Source of the DNA: JABMNT01 sp048262655
GTDB taxonomy: Bacteria > Pseudomonadota > Alphaproteobacteria > Rhodospirillales > Casp-alpha2
Assembly (NCBI GenBank): GCA_048262655.1
Contig: JBLXEY010000004.1
Coordinates: forward strand, 186,001-250,000
Length of the DNA stretch: 64,000 nt
Direction of reading: 5' to 3'
The position numbers and the translations under genes are program-made. Shown piece by piece: positions 15,407 through 22,176 of the stretch. Position 1 is the stretch's first letter, and every line of letters begins with the position of its first letter. The notes under the pieces were generated by a model that made no database searches, was not told the origin of the DNA, and saw only the letters and a program-made list of their open reading frames with translations.

Positions 15407-16031
15407 GGCCAGCGGGTAAGCGGAACGTGGTTTCGCATATGGTGTCGGCGCATGGGTTGTCCCAGCGCCGCGCCTGCCGGCTGGTCGGCCTCAATCTATC
15501 GACCTGGCAATACAAGCCCACCAGGGCTGTTGTGGCAGGCCTACGGGAACGAATTATTGAACTGGCGGGTGAACGCCGCCGGTTCGGTTACAGACGCTTA
15601 CACATCCTGTTGCTACGGGAGGGTATGAATGTGAACCATAAAGCCGTCCACCGGATTTACCGTGAAGAAGGTCTACAAGTGCGAAGACGCAAGCGGAAAC
15701 GAATTGGTCCAGCAGATCGTCAGCCTATTGAGTTGCCTGAAAAGATCAATGTGAGGTGGTCGATGAATGGGCTTATCGGAACGGCGTGCGGCTGCACTTT
15801 ATCGAGCCGGGAAAACCGGTCCAAAACGCGTTTGTCGAAAGTTTCAACGGAAGGTTCAGGGATGAATAACTGAACGAGCATTGGTTCACCAGTCTGGCTG
15901 ACGCCAGACGAAGAATTGAGGAATGGAGGATTGATTATAACACACGACGACCACACAGTTCGCTGGGCTATCTGACACCCGTTGAATACGCCCGCAAAGG
16001 CAATTATTGTACGGAAGAACTCTCAAGCTAA
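15400..16031 (+). pseudogene. IS3-family transposase OrfB, deleted and frameshifted
   Basis: The N-terminal part is normal: a helix-turn-helix (SHMVSAHGLSQRRACRLVGLNLST) and the HTH_21 region (RFGYRRLHILLLREGMNVNHKAVHRIY). After NVRWSM near base 15764 the sequence jumps to WAYRNGVRLHFIEPGKPVQ in another frame. By comparison with the family, about 65-75 codons carrying the first two acidic residues of the DDE triad are missing. The remainder (FVESFNGRFRDE) reaches an in-frame TAA where Cys is usual, then continues LNEHWFTSLADARRRIEEW to the true end at 16031. The protein cannot be an active transposase. Confidence 0.9.
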
Positions 16032-16094
16032 ATGACCACTTCTTGGGGGCAGGTCAATTGAACACCTCTTTTCGCAAAGCTAAGGCCAACCCAT

Positions 16095-16266
16095 ATGAAG
16101 GCACAACGGATCAATGCCGTTAGCCCCGGTCTGTTGGATGTGTCGGTACCAAGGTATGGGGCGTGGTTTCTAGGCCATGTATTGGTGTCGTCAAAACGGG
16201 TCGGGCTGGCCTACGCAAAAAAGCGTTGAAGGTGCCGTCACAGGACAGATCATTATTGTCGATTAA
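16095..16266 (+). pseudogene. Remnant of a short-chain dehydrogenase gene (C-terminal)
   Basis: The translation from 16095 gives RINAVSPGLLDVSVPR, the SDR segment that follows the catalytic Tyr-Lys helix. After a frameshift near 16220 it gives EGAVTGQIIIVD and a stop, the usual SDR C-terminus (VTGQ...VDGG). The Rossmann and catalytic parts are absent, and the IS ends only 38 bases upstream. So this is the decayed tail of an SDR gene cut by the IS. A terminator hairpin follows at once. Confidence 0.65.
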
Positions 16267-16290
16267 ACGGAAACAGCAAACGGTCGTAGA

Positions 16291-16330
16291 CAATTAGAGC
16301 CCTGGTAAAAGCCAGGGCTCTAATTGTTTT
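16291..16330 (+). terminator. Intrinsic terminator with 15-bp perfect stem
   Basis: CAATTAGAGCCCTGG (16291-16305) pairs perfectly with CCAGGGCTCTAATTG (16312-16326) over a six-base loop, followed by TTTT. It lies just after the SDR remnant and 13 bases from the end of the convergent MBL gene, so it probably served the lost SDR gene and may also block convergent transcription. Confidence 0.85.
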
Positions 16331-16342
16331 ATCGGGCTTAGC

Positions 16343-17314
16343 CTAACAACCGCCGACGCATTTTCCAGTACCGTCAAATTCCATGGTTTTACCACTTAGT
16401 GGCAAATGAACGGCCATTTTGGCCGCTTTCATGAAGGCTTCGGTCCGGGTTCCGGGAATCACCTCGCCGCCTTTTGTCGCTTCTTCGTTGGCATGGGACG
16501 GAATAACCGATGCCGGTTTGACCAATTCATTGACCACGTAAGCCGCTTCTTTTGGACCGGTGGTGAAGGTATCACCAATATTCATGACAACTAGATTGGC
16601 ACCATAAAAACCGCGCACGACTTTTTCCTGCTCGGCAGTCATGCCGGTATCGCCGGACAGGTAAGCAACCAGTCCGTTGGAAAACGTCAGCACATATCCG
16701 GTGGGTGGGCCCACATAGCCACTAAATCCGGCAGCTTTCATCATGTCGCCCAATTCGCCACCGATCATGGCGGGGTGCAAGCCGTTGGAATGAACAGCTG
16801 GAACGGTCGATATACCGACCCCGCCAATTTTTTTGGTAGCGCCAAAGCGGACCAGCATAGAATCTTTCGGATTGCCGCCCAGGCTTTTTAATTTTGCACC
16901 AAAGAATGGCGGCATTTCGCTGCCGGTGACAATTTTGGCTTTTTTAGCATGGGCAATATAAACGGTGTTGGTGACAGGCACATCAACCACTGAAAATTCT
17001 GGTTTGCCGCAGGTTCCGGCATCGACAGCTTTCATATGACGATCACCCACATGGTCGCCATGCATATGACTGACCAACAAGGCATCGATTTTCCCGAGCC
17101 GCGGATCGTCAGCGCCAGCCACCGTGCGGCCCACGTCATACAATATCCGGGTGCCATCCGGGTCTTCAAAAATCATCGCCCGATCCAGCCGGCAAAACTC
17201 GCCTGTCACACCGCCCAGTGGTGTAACTTTGACATTTGCCGCCATTGCCTCTTGTGCCAGCGGCCCGAGGGCCGCAATCGTAACTGCTGCAAATACAAAA
17301 CTGCTTTTTATCAT
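16343..17314 (-). CDS. Exported metallo-beta-lactamase-fold hydrolase
   Basis: The product has 323 residues with a signal peptide (SSFVFAAVTIAALGPLAQEAMA), so it acts in the periplasm. The canonical zinc motif is complete: LLVSHMHGDHVGDRHM (HxHxDH). Further ligands are likely in TVPAVHSNG, YLSGDTGMTAEQ and VIPSHANEEAT. The C-terminal MAVHLPLSGKTMEFDGTGKC is typical of UlaG/L-ascorbate-6-phosphate-lactonase-like, broad-substrate members. The substrate is unknown. It lies between the IS and the second integrase, so it is probably island cargo. Unlike the SoxH-like MBL protein at 3775, it keeps all metal ligands. Confidence 0.82.
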   Translation of the reverse strand: MIKSSFVFAAVTIAALGPLAQEAMAANVKVTPLGGVTGEFCRLDRAMIFEDPDGTRILYDVGRTVAGADDPRLGKIDALLVSHMHGDHVGDRHMKAVDAGTCGKPEFSVVDVPVTNTVYIAHAKKAKIVTGSEMPPFFGAKLKSLGGNPKDSMLVRFGATKKIGGVGISTVPAVHSNGLHPAMIGGELGDMMKAAGFSGYVGPPTGYVLTFSNGLVAYLSGDTGMTAEQEKVVRGFYGANLVVMNIGDTFTTGPKEAAYVVNELVKPASVIPSHANEEATKGGEVIPGTRTEAFMKAAKMAVHLPLSGKTMEFDGTGKCVGGC

Positions 17315-17736
17315 TTTTATTGTCTCCCTAAATGGTTGTCGTGGCCTGATCTGGAAGAAATCGCGTTTGGTTCTTATGGGATATTCGGTTTTTCAAACGA
17401 TTCCAAATTGAGCTAGACGCTAGCAAATTATGATCCCGAATTGTATTGTTTTTTTGAAAAAACCAATCGGCGTTTTGGTTGCGAAAAAAAACCCTCGACC
17501 TCTGTGGTTAATTAGTCAAAAAAGAGGAAGACTATTCCCTTCAATTCCGATGGAGAACCCGCATGCCAAACACCGCCCTTTAAATGTCGCTGGCCTGTTG
17601 GGACCATGCCTGTCCGTCATCAAAACATTTGGGACTGTTGAGCCTGCGTTTTAACGGAGGATCTGGCTCATCTTGGTTTGATGTTAAGCCGCTTTCCGAG
17701 CAGGAGCAGACATAGCTAGAAACGTGATCGTGCCTC
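17315..17736. other. Gene-free gap between MBL hydrolase and integrase
   Basis: I see no supported gene in these 420 bases. The part next to the MBL gene should hold its promoter. A/T-runs occur around 17449-17495 (TTTTTTTGAAAAAA, GAAAAAAAACC), and a short open frame at 17551-17654 has no recognisable feature. It may be decayed island DNA. Confidence 0.5.
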
Positions 17737-18948
17737 TCAAACAATCTGGATTATCTTTGCCCCAGATTTTGACATACTTATGTAGTTAGACCACGCTTGC
17801 ATCATTAATCTACGTTTCTCGAATAAATCACCCCGCCTATATGCAGCCTCTACTTTGTTCTTAATGGCATGAGCTAATGCCATTTCTGCAACGTCGCGGG
17901 GGAAGCTTGATACTTCGCCTGACCAGTCGCGGAAGCTAGAGCGGAAGCCATGCGGCACGTATGCACCGTGCTCGCCGTTGACGCCATAACCCATGCCGCG
18001 CATGAGTTGAAGCAAGGCCATATTTGATAAGGGCTTGCCATAACGTGCGCCGGGAAACAGATAAGGATTGCCTTCAATCCGGGGCAGAGTCTTCAAGTCG
18101 GTTATCATTGCATCTGTTAGCGGTACTCTATGCTCTCGTTTGGCTTTCATTCTCTCCGCCGGAATGGTCCATACAGCGGCTTCAAGGTCAATTTCGGACC
18201 ATTGCGCCTTCAATAACTCACTTGTGCGTGTAGCGGTCATAATCAGCAAGCGAAGAGCCAATGCAGACACGCTGCCATTATCCGATAATTCCTCCATGAA
18301 TGCCGGAACGTGTGTATAGGGCATTGCCGGGTGGTGGGTAACCGCTTTTACGCTTGAGGGTCTGGGCAGTATCATATCCAAATGCCCACGCCAACGGGCA
18401 GGATTTGAGGTGTCGCGGTATTTATGGGCGCCGGCAAAGTCTAGAATGTTTTCGATACGGCTTTGTATGCGCTTGGCGGTTTCGGTTTTCGTTGTCCAAA
18501 TAGGGGTAAGAATTTCCAGAATGTGTTTGGTCTCGATGGCGTCAACTTGTCTGGAACCAATAACGGGCCGTGCGTAAGTCTTGAGAGTGCTTACCCATTG
18601 CCTCGCATGTTTGGCGTTCTTCCAACCTTTCCGGTGCGCCCGGATAAACCGTGCTGCACAAGAGGTGAAATCAGGCACTTTTTCAGGCTCAACTTTGCGG
18701 GCCTCAATCGGGTCTGTTCCTTCTTTTGCCATATTGCGGCATTCAGAGGCACGAGTACGGACTCGGGTAAGGTCAATATCCGGAAAACTGCCTAGCCCCA
18801 TTTCCCGGCGTTTGCCGTTTAAGGTGAAACGGAGAACCCATTTTTTTGCACCTGAACCGGATACAATAAGACGAAGCCCTCCGCCATCCTCATATTTGCC
18901 AGCGGTTGCCGTTGCGACCTTGCGCGGTGTCAGTCTATGAATTGCCAT
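17737..18948 (-). CDS. P4-type tyrosine integrase
   Basis: The product has 403 residues. The N-terminal DUF4102-type arm-binding domain is MAIHRLTPRKVATATAGKYEDGGGLRL with LNGKRREMGLGSFPDIDL, followed by a core-binding domain (FIRAHRKGWKNAKHARQWVSTL) and the catalytic domain. Catalytic residues can be placed as Arg in MTATRTSELLKAQWSEID, Lys in the following hairpin, His-x-x-Arg in VPHGFRSSFRDW, and His in EMALAHAIKNKVEAAYRR, which also carries the likely Tyr nucleophile. It appears intact. Its start is about 160 bases from the 15-bp tRNA-Ser repeat at 19111, so it is the probable integrase of the island that ends there. Confidence 0.92.
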   Translation of the reverse strand: MAIHRLTPRKVATATAGKYEDGGGLRLIVSGSGAKKWVLRFTLNGKRREMGLGSFPDIDLTRVRTRASECRNMAKEGTDPIEARKVEPEKVPDFTSCAARFIRAHRKGWKNAKHARQWVSTLKTYARPVIGSRQVDAIETKHILEILTPIWTTKTETAKRIQSRIENILDFAGAHKYRDTSNPARWRGHLDMILPRPSSVKAVTHHPAMPYTHVPAFMEELSDNGSVSALALRLLIMTATRTSELLKAQWSEIDLEAAVWTIPAERMKAKREHRVPLTDAMITDLKTLPRIEGNPYLFPGARYGKPLSNMALLQLMRGMGYGVNGEHGAYVPHGFRSSFRDWSGEVSSFPRDVAEMALAHAIKNKVEAAYRRGDLFEKRRLMMQAWSNYISMSKSGAKIIQIV

Positions 18949-19110
18949 CTTATGCCCCTTTATAAAGGTTAGGGATGGAGTAGTCCCCCAATTAGTCCCC
19001 CAATAATACTGGATTTAAGTGTATGGGGTTGGATGGTATGGGTCAATAATCGTATATAAATAATGGTATTATGGACTTTATAGGGGATATGAAAACTATA
19101 TATCGGCGGA

Positions 19111-19125
19111 CGCTCCCTCCGCCAG
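19111..19125 (+). repeat. Putative attR core, copy of the tRNA-Ser 3' end
   Basis: CGCTCCCTCCGCCAG repeats the last bases of tRNA-Ser (1326-1340) exactly and in the same orientation, next to the start of a P4-type integrase. Flanking bases differ on both sides. Part of it also pairs locally (GGCGGA before, TCCGCC within), which could be chance. The surrounding gap 18949-19311 contains no supported gene; an open frame on the minus strand (18969-19241) has no family signature. Confidence 0.65.
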
Positions 19126-19311
19126 CATCTTTTCGCAAAGCGAAATGATGCAATCACGCTCCGTATCCACAAACCGGAAATCGCTTCGCTCAGATAACGA
19201 GAGCGGCAGGCATTCGTCGCACATTGCTCGAGCACGAACATTTATTTCCGTAACGCTACGTGTCAAACTACAATCTCCGTTTAATAGTTTGCTATGGGTT
19301 GGGGTTAAAAC

Positions 19312-20157
19312 ATGCGCACGATAGGCTTACCCGGGGGTGAAACCGTATCTAAACTGGGTCTTGGGACCTGGTATATGGGGGAGTCCCAATCACAATTTGA
19401 GCATGAAGTCAGTGCTGTGCGATACGCCATGGAACGCGGCCTGAGGCTCATTGATACGGCGGAAATGTATGCCAATGGTGGTGCTGAAGAAGTCGTGGGC
19501 GCTGCTATTGAAGGGACTAGCTCAGCGCAGCGCGAAGACTTGTTCATCGTTTCCAAGGTCCTCCCCAGCAATGCCCATTTCAATGATGTAATTGACGCCT
19601 GTGACCGCAGTTTGAGCCGTCTCGGAACGCCTTACATCGACATGTATCTTTTGCACTGGCGTGGTGCCGCCGCTTTTGAAGAAACATTGGACGCCTTTGA
19701 GACCCTGCGGTCTTCTGGAAAAATTCGATACTTTGGTGTGTCCAATTTCGATTCCCAAGACATGGATGAATGGTGTCGGTGTCAAGGTGGGAGCGCTTTG
19801 GCGACCAATCAGATTCTCTACAACCTGAGCCGCCGGGGTGTGGAGTGGGATCTTCTGCCGAACTGCAAAAAACGCGGCGTGCCAGTGATGGCTTATTCTC
19901 CACTGGAGCAAGGGCGGCTTGAAAATGAGCCCGTACTCGCCCAAGTGGCCGAGCGCCATGATATAACGCCCCTGCAAGTGGCACTTGCCTGGGTTCTGGC
20001 ACAAGACAACGTTATGGCGATTCCTAAGGCTGTCGACCCCAAACATATTGATCAGAATATCGCAGCCCTGGAGATTACCCTTGATGCCAGCGACTTTGAT
20101 CTCCTTGATGCCGCATTTCCGCCGCCCCGTGGGCCGTCTCATCTGGAAATGCTTTAA
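19312..20157 (+). CDS. Aldo/keto reductase
   Basis: This 281-residue NADPH-dependent aldo/keto reductase is a cytoplasmic TIM barrel. Catalytic residues are visible: Asp and Tyr in RLIDTAEMYANGGAEEVVG, Lys in FIVSKVLPSN and His in MYLLHWRGAAAFEETL. The cofactor region is VMAIPKAVDPKHIDQN. It resembles the YeaE/2,5-diketo-gluconate reductase type that acts on small aldehydes and ketones. It is the first chromosomal gene after the proposed island end, has a GGGGTT-rich weak ribosome-binding site, and stands alone. The physiological substrate cannot be told from sequence. Confidence 0.9.
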   Translation: MRTIGLPGGETVSKLGLGTWYMGESQSQFEHEVSAVRYAMERGLRLIDTAEMYANGGAEEVVGAAIEGTSSAQREDLFIVSKVLPSNAHFNDVIDACDRSLSRLGTPYIDMYLLHWRGAAAFEETLDAFETLRSSGKIRYFGVSNFDSQDMDEWCRCQGGSALATNQILYNLSRRGVEWDLLPNCKKRGVPVMAYSPLEQGRLENEPVLAQVAERHDITPLQVALAWVLAQDNVMAIPKAVDPKHIDQNIAALEITLDASDFDLLDAAFPPPRGPSHLEML

Positions 20158-20204
20158 CGGCTGAGAAGTGCAAGGCGGCCTTTTTAGCTCATGTCATTCC
20201 AGCG

Positions 20205-21779
20205 CTAGTGAAAAGACGTGGCATTTGCCCGTTGCCAAAGATCCGCGTATTCCGGAGGGAGATTGTCCCCCAGAAGCTGGCCCGTTTCGAGCACGGGCAT
20301 TTCCGTGCCGCTCAATTGATCCTGGCGGAAGTTGATCATGTTCAGTGTTATGCCCGTCGGTGACTTAAGGCCCATAGCACCCACCATTTCAGCAAACCCG
20401 TGCAAGGTGTTGCGATGGAAGTTGGCGACGCGCTGGGATTTGTCTCTGACGTGAAGGCCCGATTGTCGCCTTGGGTCCTGGGTCGCGACGCCAGTGGGGC
20501 ACCTGTTGGTATGACAGGCGCGGGCTTGAATGCAGCCAATGGCGAACATAAATCCGCGTGCTGAATTGCACCAATCAGCGCCCAGCGCCATGGCCCGAGC
20601 CATGTCCGCACCTGAGACGATCTTGCCACTGGCGCCGATCTTTATTTGGTCGCGGATGCCGGCACCGGTCAGCGTCATATGGACAAAGTGAAGACCATCG
20701 CGCAGCGGCTGACCGAGGCTATTTGAAAATTCGACGGGCGCAGCGCCTGTGCCACCTTCCTTGCCGTCGACAACAATAAAGTCGGGATAGCTATTGCGTT
20801 CGACCATCGCTTTGACAATCGCCATAAATTCCCGTCGATGGCCAACGCACAGTTTAAACCCGACCGGTTTACCGCCGGACAAGTCACGGAGCTTTGAGAT
20901 GAAATCGACAAACTCCAGCGGGGTGGAAAAGGCGTTATGAGACGGTGGTGATATGCAATCCTCGCCAACGGGAACACCCCTGGCTTCCGCAATTTCTTCA
21001 CTGACTTTGGCACCGGGTAACATGCCGCCGTGGCCCGGCTTCGCGCCTTGCGATAACTTGATTTCGATCATCTTGATTTGTGGGTCTGTGACTTTTTCAG
21101 CAAAAATATCGGCGTCAAACGTGCCCTCTGGTGTGCGGCAGCCAAAGTAACCTGAGCCAAGCTCCCATATGATATCGCCGCCATTTTCGCGGTGATAGCG
21201 GGAAATACCACCTTCGCCCGTATCATGGGCAAACCCGCCGAGCTTGGCTCCACGATTAAGCGCTGCAATGGCATTGGCGCTTAAGGCGCCAAAACTCATA
21301 GCGGAAACGTTTAGAAGCGAACAGTCGTAAGGCTGCTTGCAATCCTTGCCGCCAATACGGACCCGAAGCGCATCCGGATCAACATGTTCGACTTTGATGG
21401 AATGGGTGAAGAACGTATATTCAGAGCTGTAGACGTCTTGTTGAGTGCCAAAGGGTATGGTCTGCAGTTCGTTTTTTGCGCGTTGATAAACGAGAGAGCG
21501 TTGTTCGCGATTGAACGGAAAAGCATCGGCATCGCTTTCGATCAGATATTGGCGAATTTCCGGGCGAATGCCTTCAAATATCCAACGCATATGCGACAGG
21601 ATCGGATAGTTTCGCATCAACGTATGGCGCGTCTGCAAGACATCATAAACTCCGAGCATGAATAAGGGCAGCGCCACTGCGGTGATCCAGTAGCCGATAA
21701 AATGCCCAATGAAAGACAATCCCACGCCAATGGCGGAAGCCAAGCCGACGCCTATAAAAACCAAATATCTACCCATCAC
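20205..21779 (-). CDS. FMN-binding glutamate-synthase-like protein with membrane anchor
   Basis: The product has 524 residues. Two hydrophobic segments at the N-terminus (about 4-25 and 29-47) suggest a membrane anchor. The rest is the FMN-binding glutamate synthase core: LLNVSAMSFGALSANAIAAL, HDTGEGGISRYHRENGGDIIWELG, IKLSQGAKPGHGGMLPG, VDGKEGGTGAAPVEF and the 3Fe-4S motif CIQARACHTNRCPTGVATQ. It lacks the glutaminase domain and the C-terminal beta-helix of GltB (compare 32166-36830). Proteins of this layout are common in bacteria, but their reaction is not settled. The possible start codons at 21779 and 21776 differ by one residue. Confidence 0.9.
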   Translation of the reverse strand: MMGRYLVFIGVGLASAIGVGLSFIGHFIGYWITAVALPLFMLGVYDVLQTRHTLMRNYPILSHMRWIFEGIRPEIRQYLIESDADAFPFNREQRSLVYQRAKNELQTIPFGTQQDVYSSEYTFFTHSIKVEHVDPDALRVRIGGKDCKQPYDCSLLNVSAMSFGALSANAIAALNRGAKLGGFAHDTGEGGISRYHRENGGDIIWELGSGYFGCRTPEGTFDADIFAEKVTDPQIKMIEIKLSQGAKPGHGGMLPGAKVSEEIAEARGVPVGEDCISPPSHNAFSTPLEFVDFISKLRDLSGGKPVGFKLCVGHRREFMAIVKAMVERNSYPDFIVVDGKEGGTGAAPVEFSNSLGQPLRDGLHFVHMTLTGAGIRDQIKIGASGKIVSGADMARAMALGADWCNSARGFMFAIGCIQARACHTNRCPTGVATQDPRRQSGLHVRDKSQRVANFHRNTLHGFAEMVGAMGLKSPTGITLNMINFRQDQLSGTEMPVLETGQLLGDNLPPEYADLWQRANATSFH

Positions 21780-22176
21780 AGTGCCTATCCCCGTTGTCCA
21801 ACCGCCTTATCTTTAGCAAGAGAGTGTTAATACAATCCTAGTCGGGTGGCATGGGGCGGTTATAGGAGCCCTGGCCCCGCACTTATTTATGCACCGCATT
21901 TAGACCGAATAAAGAACGCAATAGGGTGCCTATCAGTCTCATTTTCTCCCAATGACCATAATCCCTGCTTGGTTCCAGGTGTCGGCTTGTGCTACATATT
22001 TCGCAGTTTCTTGGGGGTTTCATATCAAAATCGATGAGGAGCAGTATCGCGGCATGAACGCGGTTGTTGCAAACTTAGCGTTGGCTTCCAAATTCAAAGT
22101 GAGTGTTCTCACCTCATCGGGTGGTCGTGGATTGCCCCAATAGTATTCAGATGTTTCCAGACGGAGTTTTACCAGC
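21780..22176. other. Gene-free gap upstream of icd
   Basis: No open frame in this 397-base gap shows a family signature or plausible codon use. It should contain the divergent promoters of the glutamate-synthase-like gene and of the isocitrate dehydrogenase gene. A short plus-strand frame (21952-22143) is in the right direction but has no ribosome-binding site that I can support. Confidence 0.5.

Larger units (their letters stand above)
15073..16056 (+). mobile_element. IS3-family (IS407-group-like) element, internally deleted (copy 2)
   Basis: The element has matched ends: TGACCTGCCCCCAAGAA at 15073-15089 and its exact reverse complement at 16040-16056, which ends in GGGGGCAGGTCA. It is 984 bp, shorter than the about 1.2 kb usual for this group, because part of orfB is missing. 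orfA is intact, and orfB has a deletion plus frameshift near 15764 and an in-frame TAA at 15867. The last 259 bp are repeated at 2098-2356 in the same orientation, so the two copies flank the sox genes as direct repeats. No clear target duplication is visible. Confidence 0.92.

Noticed and set aside
16067..16080. The 14-mer TCTTTTCGCAAAGC, shared with 19128-19141, near both the IS end and the att repeat
   Set aside because: Several 14-base matches are expected by chance in 64 kb, and the flanks do not match, so it is not evidence of a third junction.
18969..19241. Open frame of 90 codons between the integrase and the att repeat
   Set aside because: It covers the tRNA-like repeat and has no ribosome-binding site, membrane segment or family signature that I can support.
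21952..22143. Small plus-strand frame before icd
   Set aside because: It has no convincing ribosome-binding site and no recognisable motif, so I treat the region as promoter DNA.
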